Shown here one piece after another: positions 9,088 to 17,585 of a stretch of DNA of 64,000 nt. The DNA is taken from contig NZ_JABXKL010000005.1 of NCBI RefSeq assembly GCF_017114995.1, positions 124,001 to 188,000 on the forward strand, read 5' to 3'. The DNA is from Nostoc sp. NMS9. GTDB lineage: Bacteria > Cyanobacteriota > Cyanobacteriia > Cyanobacteriales > Nostocaceae. Position 1 is the first letter of the stretch; each line of letters opens with the position of its first letter. The notes under the pieces were generated by a model. The model did no database searches, was not told the origin of the DNA, and worked only from the letters and a program-made list of their open reading frames with translations. The position numbers and the translations under genes were made by a program.

Positions 9088-10245
9088 ATGGATCGACGGT
9101 CTTTTTTGCTAGGTACGAGCACACTGGCACTTTCACAACTGCTTTTTGGCTGTGGTGGAAACAAGCAGACGCAACTAAAAGTACAGTTATTAAAAGGTTC
9201 TATACCTGGTCAGGTTGTGAATCAGTTCCACAAAGGTTTGCAGCAACGGGTGCAGTTAAAGTTTGCTCCAGTTGAGCATATACAGGATTTATTTCACCAA
9301 TTACAAAATTGGCAGCAGAAGCCAAGGACCAGCGATGAGCAGGGATGGAGTCGCTTTATACCCTTTAGGCAAGGTCAAAAAGCAGCTGACACAGACCTAG
9401 TGACATTGGGAGATTACTGGCTACAAGCAGCTATTGAACAGAAATTGATTCAACCACTCCAAGAAGTACAGGGAAACGAATTAAAGCAGTGGTCTACTTT
9501 AGATGAAAGGTGGAAACAACTGGTAACGCGTAACGATCAAGGTATTTTGGATACTCAAGGGAAGGTATGGGGTGCGCCTTACAGGTGGGGTAGTACAGTA
9601 ATTGTTTATAACCGTGACAAGTTGCGAAAATTGGGATGGACGCCCAAAGATTGGAGTGATTTGTGGCGAGATGGAATGCAGCAGCGTATTTCCCTACTCA
9701 ATCAACCACGAGAAGTTATTGGTTTGGTCTTAAAAAAGCTAGGAAAATCTTATAATACAGACAATCTTGACCAAGTACCAGACTTGGAAAAGGAATTACA
9801 GATATTAAATCAACAGGTGAAATTTTACAGTTCCAATAACTATTTGGAACCTCTAATTATGGAAGACACTTGGCTAGCGGTTGGTTGGTCAAGTGATGTA
9901 TTGCCTGTTCTGGGACGTTATCCACAACTTGCCGCAATTATCCCCCAGTCAGGAACAGCTATGTGGGCGGACTTATGGGTACGTCCCGCAGGGATTACTA
10001 AGGATACTTTATCAGATCAATGGATTGATTTTTGTTGGCAACCAAGCACAGCTAAACAAATTTCGGTGCTGACTAAAAGTAATTCACCAATTTCTACAAA
10101 TATTGCCGCTTCGGATATCCAAGAACCATTATGGAGTTTATTAGAGAGCGATCGCAAAGTTTTTGATAAAAGTGAATTTTTACTTCCCTTACCTCCATCA
10201 GCAATAAAACAATACGAGTCTTTATTTGCCAAAATTAAGGTTTAA
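9088..10245 (+). CDS. Periplasmic solute-binding lipoprotein (PotD/family 1-like)
   Basis: The 385-residue product starts with a lipoprotein signal (RRSFLLGTSTLALSQLLFGC); the lipobox cysteine is residue 22. The early double arginine (DRRSFLLG) suggests Tat export. The body has the two-lobe features of extracellular solute-binding proteins, such as WGAPYRWGSTVIVYNRDKL and the hinge-like AVGWSSDVLPV, closest in style to spermidine/putrescine-binding PotD. No permease or ATPase gene is adjacent, so the substrate cannot be inferred from context. Cyanobacterial genomes often carry this gene alone. Confidence 0.75.
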   Translation: MDRRSFLLGTSTLALSQLLFGCGGNKQTQLKVQLLKGSIPGQVVNQFHKGLQQRVQLKFAPVEHIQDLFHQLQNWQQKPRTSDEQGWSRFIPFRQGQKAADTDLVTLGDYWLQAAIEQKLIQPLQEVQGNELKQWSTLDERWKQLVTRNDQGILDTQGKVWGAPYRWGSTVIVYNRDKLRKLGWTPKDWSDLWRDGMQQRISLLNQPREVIGLVLKKLGKSYNTDNLDQVPDLEKELQILNQQVKFYSSNNYLEPLIMEDTWLAVGWSSDVLPVLGRYPQLAAIIPQSGTAMWADLWVRPAGITKDTLSDQWIDFCWQPSTAKQISVLTKSNSPISTNIAASDIQEPLWSLLESDRKVFDKSEFLLPLPPSAIKQYESLFAKIKV

Positions 10246-10247
10246 TT

Positions 10248-10342
10248 GGAAATTGGGCATTGGGCATTGGTTATTAATTCTCCTCATCTCCCTCATCTCC
10301 CTCATCTCCCTCATCTCCCCACTCCCCACTCCCCACTCCCTA
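10248..10342. repeat. Short tandem repeats (heptamer and TCATCTCCC arrays)
   Basis: The gap after the lipoprotein gene contains GGGCATT heptamers, then about four TCATCTCCC units, then CCCCACT units. These match the class of short tandemly repeated repetitive sequences known in Nostoc and Calothrix. Confidence 0.8.
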
Positions 10343-10351
10343 CCCTTTTTT

Positions 10352-10951
10352 CTACAAAGAACGCTGTAACCCTATCTTGTTCTTAATAGTGGTTTGGATA
10401 CTGCATAAAGCTGGACTTGTACTAAAGTTGCAAGTGTAGGTTGCCAAGGGTTCTTTTTGATAATTAAATACCCGGACGTTGTAACCAAAGTTCCGTGCAG
10501 CGCTACCCAAGCGATTTACGAAGTCGTAGCGCTCTACATACTCTAGTAAACTCCAAATTTGCTGATTCACGATTAAGTCTACTCGTGCAGGTTCTTTGTT
10601 AGAAGCTGGATATGCGATCCAATTATCCAATAGCTTTTTCTCAGAGTTTTGTTGTGCCCACCATAAACTGGGAACGGTTAATCGTTCTGGATGAATGGTG
10701 GTAGCTGTGATTATATAGTCTTTTGGCTTGGTCAATAAGTCTAGTTCTAAAGGCGCACTAGAAGGCGACGGGATTGAGGGGGTTTGTGCTAGTGAAGGCG
10801 GGACTAGTAAAGTGGTGAGGCTAATAGTTAGTAGTAATGAAAATGATGTCTGGCAATGGCTGCGCCAACGCCTGCCGTAGGATGCCCGTTCGCGTAGCGT
10901 CTCCTTTAGGAGAAGGGCTGTAGGGCGATCGCACAATTTAAGTATATGCAT
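10352..10951 (-). CDS. Secreted hypothetical protein with repeat-derived N-terminus
   Basis: From the ATG at 10951 the product is 199 residues; a GTG at 11002 would add 17. A hydrophobic signal segment (SFSLLLTISLTTLLVPPSLAQ) is preceded by about 30 basic residues encoded by a small dispersed repeat (10861-10920), so the present N-terminus is probably not ancestral. The mature part is about 140 residues with two cysteines near the C-terminus. It has no family I recognise. It follows the methyltransferase on the same strand and may be co-transcribed with it. Confidence 0.6.
   Translation of the reverse strand: MHILKLCDRPTALLLKETLRERASYGRRWRSHCQTSFSLLLTISLTTLLVPPSLAQTPSIPSPSSAPLELDLLTKPKDYIITATTIHPERLTVPSLWWAQQNSEKKLLDNWIAYPASNKEPARVDLIVNQQIWSLLEYVERYDFVNRLGSAARNFGYNVRVFNYQKEPLATYTCNFSTSPALCSIQTTIKNKIGLQRSL
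10861..10920. repeat. Small dispersed repeat (SDR-type) with internal palindrome
   Basis: The segment contains GCCAACGCCTGCCGTAGGAT, then TTCGCGTAGCG, then the palindrome TCTCCTTTAGGAGA. Related GCGTAGCG / CCGTAGG segments occur at 18683, 30013 and 58582 in this window. It resembles the very small mobile repeats described in Nostoc. Here it lies inside the coding frame of a secreted protein. Confidence 0.7.
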
Positions 10952-11005
10952 AACTGATACTAATTCATCATTCGTTATGAAGGCACAAGTTAAAATTCGC
11001 ACAAA

Positions 11006-11782
11006 TTAAAGTTTAATGGCAACGATGCGAATTCTTCGATAATCTGCTGTCCAAGTTCCTTGTTGATATAGTGTTGGTTTCAGATATTCCTCAACAACGG
11101 AAATTATTTGTATTTGTTGCTCAGGTGAAAGTCCTGCTAAAAAAGGGCTGGCGAACATTTTAATCCAGTTTGCGATGCCAGCTTCTCCCTCTGCTAGGGG
11201 AGTTGGGCGAGGAAACAGGATAGCATAAATGACATCAAAGCCTTGCTGTTCTAGTAGGTTGCTGTATTCGCCAATACTGGGGTAATACCAAGGATTCTCT
11301 ACTTGTGCTTGAGGGATACCAATGGACTCTAAAGCACTGTATAAAGCTGTGGCGATCGCCTTTACATTACCTTTACCCCCAAATTCTGCAACAAAACGCC
11401 CTCCGGGTTTTAGAGATTGGTGTATGGATGCGATCGCACTATCTGCTTCTTTCACCCAATGCAATACAGCGTTGGAAAATACAGCATCTAATGGCTTATC
11501 TACTTGAAAGTTCCTAGCATCAGCAATATCAAAGCGGATATGGGGATAGTTTTGTCTGGCCTTTTCGATCATCGCGGGTGCATAATCAACCCCCATAACT
11601 TCAGCACCAGCTTGGGCAATTTTTTCTGTGAGTTGTCCAGTCCCACAGCCAAGATCCAAAATGGATTCTCCTGGCTGAGGGTTTAGTAATTTCAGTAAGT
11701 CTTCGCCATACTGCCAGACAAAGGCGTGTTTATCTTCGTAAAGGGAAGTGTCCCAATTATTGCTTGTCGAAATATTATTCAT
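11006..11782 (-). CDS. Class I SAM-dependent methyltransferase
   Basis: The 258-residue product carries motif I ESILDLGCGTGQLTEKIA (about residues 39-56), an acidic loop after strand 2 (MGVDYAPAMI), the adenine-pocket pattern DIADARNF, and the post-motif FSNAVLHWVKE. This last pattern resembles trans-aconitate methyltransferase (Tam) and related small-molecule methyltransferases. The substrate cannot be told from sequence. The gene is upstream of, and on the same strand as, a secreted hypothetical protein. Confidence 0.85.
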   Translation of the reverse strand: MNNISTSNNWDTSLYEDKHAFVWQYGEDLLKLLNPQPGESILDLGCGTGQLTEKIAQAGAEVMGVDYAPAMIEKARQNYPHIRFDIADARNFQVDKPLDAVFSNAVLHWVKEADSAIASIHQSLKPGGRFVAEFGGKGNVKAIATALYSALESIGIPQAQVENPWYYPSIGEYSNLLEQQGFDVIYAILFPRPTPLAEGEAGIANWIKMFASPFLAGLSPEQQIQIISVVEEYLKPTLYQQGTWTADYRRIRIVAIKL

Positions 11783-11801
11783 AATGTAGGATTTTATGGT
11801 G

Positions 11802-11832
11802 TGTAGAGACGTTGCATTGCAACATCTCTACA
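11802..11832. repeat. 31-nt dispersed hairpin (TGTAGAGACGTTGCA type)
   Basis: TGTAGAGACGTTGCA and TGCAACATCTCTACA form 15-nt arms around a single base, with one G-T type mismatch. A copy of the same length with compensating changes lies at 58738-58768, and a looser relative lies at 60477-60504. Confidence 0.8.
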
Positions 11833-11854
11833 TTAAATTACAGCGATCGCTGGT

Positions 11855-12820
11855 TTACTTTCTACTAGTCAACTTATCTAAGAAATCCATTTTTACTGCA
11901 AAGTTGATAATATCTTGCCCTGTGCTAGGGATTGTAACTTCACCGTTATTTAGGGCGACAATATAGGGCATACCGTCAATCCAATCAATGATTGGCCCGC
12001 CGGAAGCGCCGCCTGCGGTAGCGCAATCATGAAGTAAAAGATTTGATTCTTCACCAACAATACTGCAATTATCTTCATAACCCGCAGTCCATCCCTTACC
12101 GGCGGTGTAGGATTCATAGCCTTCTTTGGTGGGATCTGGGTAGTCACCAGAGTAACCAACAAAGAATAATTTATCTTGCTTTTGTTTAATCAAAGTAGAA
12201 CTAGGTACAGACTTCCATCCTAAACGACCATATTTGCGGGCTAGGGGCTGATTAATTCTGATTAATGCCCAGTCTTTGCTTTGATTTTTGACGTTATCGA
12301 AACCACCATTCTTGAAATCTGTACCGTACCACACATTTTTTGTAACATTCTGTACTTTGGCAATATCTTCTTGACTCTGGAGTTTGCCATTAATAACATT
12401 GGGTATAAACCGAAGTTCTTTACTGAGTTGATGAGTCTCAGTATCAATTACACAGTGAGCATTGGTTAAAACAATATCATCAGCAATTAATGTGCCCGTG
12501 CAATAATAGCTTTTAGCGTCAGCTGTTGTTCCTTGCACTCGTCCGATCGCTGACCAAGGATAATATCTACTTAGCACAGGCATACGGTTATCTATGCCTC
12601 TGGGGATACCGCGATCGCCTTCATAAGGTTTTTCGGACTGTTCGAGATCGGTCGGTTTAAAGGGTTTACCATCCCCTACCAAATTCAGCTGTTCTGTATT
12701 TGGCGATATCGGTGATTCTGTTTCTGCTTGGACTGATCTCCAACCACCTAAAGTGGTAAAAATTACAATTCCGGGGATAAAGAAAGCAAGCAGTTGTTTG
12801 TAAATAGACGGTTTACGCAT
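11855..12820 (-). CDS. Secreted trypsin/V8-like serine protease
   Basis: The 321-residue product has a signal peptide (to about residue 33, SVQA) and a chymotrypsin-fold protease domain. The catalytic triad is visible as LTNAHC (His122), SKDWALI (Asp183) and GGASGGP (Ser273), so the enzyme looks intact. The pattern is closest to Glu-specific (V8-like) and secreted cyanobacterial trypsin-like proteases. I chose the ATG at 12820 because an AGGAG lies 8 nt before it; the ATG at 12841 sits upstream of that site. The protein probably works in the periplasm or outside the cell. Confidence 0.82.
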   Translation of the reverse strand: MRKPSIYKQLLAFFIPGIVIFTTLGGWRSVQAETESPISPNTEQLNLVGDGKPFKPTDLEQSEKPYEGDRGIPRGIDNRMPVLSRYYPWSAIGRVQGTTADAKSYYCTGTLIADDIVLTNAHCVIDTETHQLSKELRFIPNVINGKLQSQEDIAKVQNVTKNVWYGTDFKNGGFDNVKNQSKDWALIRINQPLARKYGRLGWKSVPSSTLIKQKQDKLFFVGYSGDYPDPTKEGYESYTAGKGWTAGYEDNCSIVGEESNLLLHDCATAGGASGGPIIDWIDGMPYIVALNNGEVTIPSTGQDIINFAVKMDFLDKLTSRK

Positions 12821-12924
12821 TGATTTTACTCCTGAATTCAAAGTGAAAATTTGATATTTGATCTCTCTCCTGCGAGGAGATAGGCTTTAAATTGCCTCTT
12901 TTTCCAGTTCCCTCTCCTAAAAGG

Positions 12925-13274
12925 CTACGGTGTACACACAAGTCTGAAGTTGTTCAAGAATCTGGGTTTTACCCCACCCTAACCACTGCTTGAATTCAAT
13001 AAATGACCACCCGAATTCAATAAACGACCGCCCGAATTCAATAAACGACCGCCCGAATTCAATAAACGACCACCCGAATTCAATAAACGACCACCCGAAT
13101 TCAATAAACGACCACCCGAAATCGATATATTTATTGCATAAATTCTCAAAACCTCACCCCAAACCTGATTTACTAAGGTTTTAGCTTTAGTTTTACCCCA
13201 CCCTAACCATCACTGCGATTAAGTAGGTAATCTTTGGGATTTAAGAAGAAATTCGACTTGTGTGTACACGGTAG
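12925..13274. mobile_element. MITE-like non-autonomous element with 20-bp terminal inverted repeats and 11-bp target duplication
   Basis: The left end CTACGGTGTACACACAAGTC (12925-12944) is the reverse complement, with one mismatch, of the right end GACTTGTGTGTACACGGTAG (13255-13274). The direct repeat CTCCTAAAAGG lies immediately outside both ends (12914-12924 and 13275-13285). Removing the element and one copy restores CCTCTCCTAAAAGGAGAGG, a near-perfect hairpin. Inside are a perfect 20-bp direct repeat starting GTTTTACCCCACC (12966-12985 and 13190-13209) and a 21-bp tandem array. There is no transposase gene. Confidence 0.8.
12992..13117. repeat. Six-unit 21-bp tandem array inside the MITE
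   Basis: Six contiguous 21-bp units each begin GAATTCAATAAA and end GACC(A/G)CCC. The last three are identical, which suggests recent expansion. Because 21 is divisible by three, the plus strand reads as a repeating heptapeptide (NSINDHP/NSINDRP). There is no convincing ribosome site, so translation is doubtful. Confidence 0.9.
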
Positions 13275-13314
13275 CTCCTAAAAGGAGAGGGTTAGGGAAA
13301 GGTCAATTAAATAT

Positions 13315-16300
13315 TCACCGCCACTCCCCTTGCAGAGTGAAAGCCGCCCAATAACGGGGATGTTTCCAAGCTGGATTTTGCAAATCTTTCCTTTGCCACA
13401 TTTGGCGTTGGGCAAAATTAAGGGCGGCGGCGGGAGATTTCTTTTGTTCCAATATTTGTTTGTAGAATGCAATCATTAACTCGTTGGTAGATTGATCGTT
13501 CACGTTCCACAGAGACACGGTGACTCTAGCTGCACCTGCATACATAAAGCCTCTTGTCAAGCCCACCAGCCCTTCACCTTGGACATCATCGCCTAGTCCA
13601 CTTTCACAGGCACTCAGCACTATCAACTCTGCGGGGAAGTCGAGGTTGAAAATATCGTTGAGTCGCAGAAAGCTTCTGGTTTGGGGTTTACCTTGTTTAT
13701 CTACCAGAGACAGCACGATACGATACCTGATAAGGCTGGGTTTACTGTGTTGAAAATCCCGTGAGTTGCAAATAGCAGATAGCGATATTGACGTAACTGT
13801 TTGCTGTTTGCAAAGTTGTAGTTAGCATCTAATCCAAAAGCGGAAAGCTTGTTATTAGGAAAATTCACCAGTTCGAGAATTGCTTCTCCCTCAGCTTGCG
13901 TACCTGGTAGTGGTTCTAAAACCTGATTGGTGTTTCTTAAAGTTTCTAAAGCTGAACGGTCGAGGTTGTTTTCTACAGATGAGGGTTTATCATTCTTCAA
14001 CCGTGTATCATCAGCACTAAATACAGGATTTGCGAGGACAGCTAGGGTTTTGGGTGCAACGTCGCGTGTTTTGAGTTTTTTTCTGTGAGTTGCAATGCTA
14101 GATATTGAAGGAAGATTGACAATTTCATGATTCACAACTAGGGGTTGATATTCGTTGCTGGCTGCTGATTTTCTCGGTTCGTTTAAAGCTGCAAATGATA
14201 CTTGATGTAAAATTCCATCAGCAACAATGACTAAACGTTTGTTTTCTAACTTTCCTGCTACAGGTTTAAGGATAAGTTCACTAACTGCAATTGCAGCTTT
14301 CTCTGTATTTGCAAAAGTTTGCGCGTTGTCTTCTAGGGTTCCTCCCTGAATCAGTAGTGACTGTTTTGGCTGTAAAAGGCTATTCAAATGCTTTGCAGCT
14401 TCGACTATCTTTTCTTGTCCGGGGAGTTCGTAGCTTTCCAAAGAATTAGGAGTGACTACCCATAAATAGCTGCGTTTTTCACCCAAGGAATATTGCAACA
14501 GGATAGTATCTTTATCTAATTGCTGTTGAATTCCTGGTAATTGCAGGATGTCTTCTGGGTCTGTTAATTCTGCACGTTCTGGGTTTGTGGCGCGGATTTT
14601 AGCGGTGAGTTTTTGTGATTCTTGGATAATATTGGTGATTTCTTGGTTGGTTTTGTTGATGAGTTCAGTAGATGAGCCTTTTTGACTTAATAAGTCTGAT
14701 AAACGCGTTTCCTGCAATGTCAGTTTATTCTGCAAACGACGTTCTTCTGCTAAGAGTTGTGGCTCAACATCTTTACGGAGATTGACATTACCTGCTTTTA
14801 AAAGTTCAACCAAACTTCTGGCGCGGGCGCGTTCGCTGATGTGCAGTGCAATAGCATCGCATTTATCTTTGATTTTGAGGTCTTGGATGTTGAATTCGCA
14901 TACTTTGGTGGGGTCTTTTTTGTGCAATTGCATCAACAAGTCGATGTAGAATTTGTAGTAATTCTGCACTGTAGCGAAGTATGAGATACGCAGTTCATCA
15001 CTTTGGACATTACCGCGTATGCTTTCAACAATGTTGATTGTAGTTTGGATGTTAGAAAGTGCGGTTTCGAGTTTTCCGAGATTGCGTTGGTTAATGGCAA
15101 TTTGGTAAAGTGCCTGTGCTTCTCCTGTCTTGTCTTTTAATTCTCGTCGCAATTTTAGTTCTTCATTGAGCCTATTTATTGACTGTTGATACTTTTTCTG
15201 GAACTCATAAGCCATGCTCATGGTATTTAAGGTTTCAGCTTCCTTAATTCGTAATCCAACTTTGCGATAATCTACCAAAATATTTTTATAGCTATTTAAT
15301 GCATTTTGATAGTCGCCTTTAGCAAAATATACGCTACCGATAATGCCAAGAGAAGCTGTTTGCTCAAAAGAATATTGATACTGCTGAGATAATACTAATG
15401 CCTGATTAGCAGCATCGAACGCTTTGTCATAATCTTTCAAAGACCGATGGGTTTTTGCTATACCCCAAAGTGTAGCAATTTCCAATTGATGATCCTTTTG
15501 TCTTTGGTATAACGATAGTGCCTGATTATAATATTTGAAAGCCTCGTTGTACCTTCCATCTAGTTGGTAAACATTGCCAATGGCTCTCATAATTCTTGCT
15601 TGTTCACTTTGATTGTCCAGCTTCCTATATATCTGTAGTGCTTGGTTATAAGTATTAATACTTGAGTTAGGATCGCCTAATGAATTGTAAAGTAATGCAA
15701 TATTACCAAGGGTACGCGCTTCTGCTTTAGGATTTTTTGTTATGGATCGCTCAATTTTTAAGGCTTGGTTATAAAGGTTTAATGCAATCTGATAATCTCC
15801 CTGTAAAAGATAGATATCAGCTTGTTGATTAAGAGTTGAAGCTTCGTCTTCTTTATCACCACCTTGACGTTGAAGCTGAAGTGCTTCATTTGTATATTCC
15901 AGTGCTTTTTGGATATCACCTAAAAAACTTCTATAAACACTAACAATCAGTCCAATAGCCTGGGACTCTAAGCTCGTCCAACCAGCTTGATGAAAGAGTA
16001 ATTTTGCTTTATTGTATTGTTCAATACCTTGATCATAAGCTCCCAATGAAATATGGACATCAGCAATATCCTGAATGATTAAACCTTGGTCTATTAATGT
16101 ACCTTTTGTCTGTTGGATTTCCAGTGCTTTATTTAAAAATTCTAATGCTTGTTGATGTTTGCCCAATTTAAGGTGCAGAGAACCAATGTGTCTCAGAATT
16201 ATCGCTTGTGCAGGTAAATCTCGCCTTTTACGTTGAATATCTAGAGCTTGATTATAATATTGAAAAGCTGTGTCTGATTCACCTATTTGAGAATAGACGA

Positions 16301-17141
16301 AAGCAATATGATCAAGAATATAAGCTTCTTTATCTAGGTCTTTAAATCTAGTACGATAAATCTCTAGTGCTTGATTGAGGGAGCTAAGAGCATTTTTCAT
16401 CTGACCTAATCTAATGTAAGCATTAGAGGTAGAGTTTAAAGTTATAGCTACAAAACCAAATTGCTTCTGTACCCGAAAACTTGACTGTGCTTGGTTGAAA
16501 TATTCGATTGCTTTTTGATGTTCGCCCATTCCGACATACACGTTACCAATTAAACTGAGTGCAGATGCTTGCTGCAAAGGCTGATTTAGTTCTTGCCAGA
16601 TTGAAAGTGCTTTATTGTGGGACTCAAGCGCATTTTTCATGTCAGAAAGCAAAAAGTAAACTACTCCAATATTTTGGTTTATCTCAGCTTCCTCTTGGCG
16701 CAGTCCTATACTCTGGACAATTTTCAACGCTTGTTGATATTTATTTATAGCTTGCTCGTATCCTTCTCTATTACCTTTTTTCTTTAGCTCCTGTGCTTCT
16801 TGAAATAGCTTTACTCCCTGCTCATATAACTTTTGTTGCTCTGGATTCAAAGGAGTTGATGGGGTAGGCGCTGGCTGCTGTGCAAGATAGATTTCCTGCT
16901 GATTATGATAGCTTTTCAGCAATACTTGCTTATCCCCAGTTTCTAAAGATGGGAATTTATCTTGATATTTATCTAATAGAATTTCTGGAGATATCTTTGG
17001 TGAATAGTTCTGTAAATCACCAACCTTTGCACCCACCGCATCAGACAGCAAAACCACACCCAGCAACGCAGTTAAACTATAACGAGAAACACGAGAAAAT
17101 GAGCAGCAAAAATTAAACTGAAACTTAGCGTTCTTGTTCAT
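13315..17141 (-). pseudogene. TPR-CHAT caspase-like protease, frameshifted
   Basis: A signal-like N-terminus (to about residue 38) is followed by a long run of TPR repeats (roughly residues 65-690), a helical region and a C-terminal CHAT protease domain. The first frame (13701-17141, 1146 codons) includes the CHAT histidine segment LLFATHGIF but ends in SGIVSCCLW. The second frame (13315-13716) holds the remainder, including the catalytic cysteine segment LSACESG. A tandem duplication of CGATA at 13716-13725 causes the shift; removing one copy joins the frames as SGIVLSLVDKQG. The dyad residues are therefore split and full-length protease should not be made, unless this is a sequencing error or is bypassed. 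Confidence 0.85.
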
Positions 17142-17395
17142 GCTGATGCCTCAATAACCTATGAGTTACTTGGGTTTAGATATTTATGGTTGAATTTTTT
17201 TACAGTTATCAGTTATCAATTTTGTTCTTGAGGTTTAAGTCTCCCATAAACAAAGTGGAACGCTTTGGTGACAGGTTTAAATCCCTCACCATACGCCTGA
17301 TAACTGTTCACTGGTTTAATAAATCTCTTTCTGATTCCAACGTTGAGTTTATAACGTTCATTCACCTGAATTGACGTTGTTTCCAAAATAGAAAC

Positions 17396-17451
17396 AAAAT
17401 TTTGCCAAATCTTCCAAATTCCTTATTCTGGCGTTCTCTAACGAGGTTTTA
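17396..17451. repeat. 56-bp direct repeat, copy 1 (flanks fic)
   Basis: This segment, ending GGCGTTCTCTAACGAGGTTTTA, matches 18733-18788 at 51 of 56 positions in the same orientation. The second copy is the leader of the Uma2 gene, so this copy may be a detached duplicate of that leader left on the far side of the fic gene. Confidence 0.85.
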
Positions 17452-17460
17452 TGTGGACTT

Positions 17461-17493
17461 AGATCCCCGACTTCTTTAAGAAGTCGGGGATCT
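17461..17493. repeat. Perfect 16-bp-arm hairpin of the AGATCCCCGACTTCTT family
   Basis: AGATCCCCGACTTCTT and AAGAAGTCGGGGATCT flank one base. A relative with the same outer arms but a longer loop is at 53160-53207. It lies downstream of fic and could act as a terminator, but its dispersed nature suggests a repeat family. Confidence 0.85.
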
Positions 17494-17533
17494 GAAGGTC
17501 AAGTGATTCAACTCCAAACTGAATTTCTCAACA

Positions 17534-17585
17534 AATAGGTACTAAACGGCTTTCCAGTACCTATTAAATAGGTACTGTACCTATT
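17534..17585. repeat. Cluster of four alternating AATAGGTAC / GTACCTATT 9-mers
   Basis: AATAGGTAC occurs at 17534 and 17567, and its reverse complement GTACCTATT at 17557 and 17577. The middle pair forms a palindrome with a 1-nt centre, and the last copy overlaps the fic stop codon. It may fold as a transcript-end hairpin or be a protein-binding array. Confidence 0.8.

Noticed and set aside
12992..13117. CRISPR array
   Set aside because: Units are contiguous without variable spacers, and no cas genes are nearby.
12990..13184. Open frame over the 21-bp array inside the MITE (NSINDHP repeats)
   Set aside because: The frame is a consequence of the 21-bp period; there is no ribosome site and the tail is unrelated. 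Treated as a repeat.
17240..17320. Possible tRNA from a GGTTTAAATCCC-like stretch
   Set aside because: The matching acceptor and anticodon stems could not be formed.
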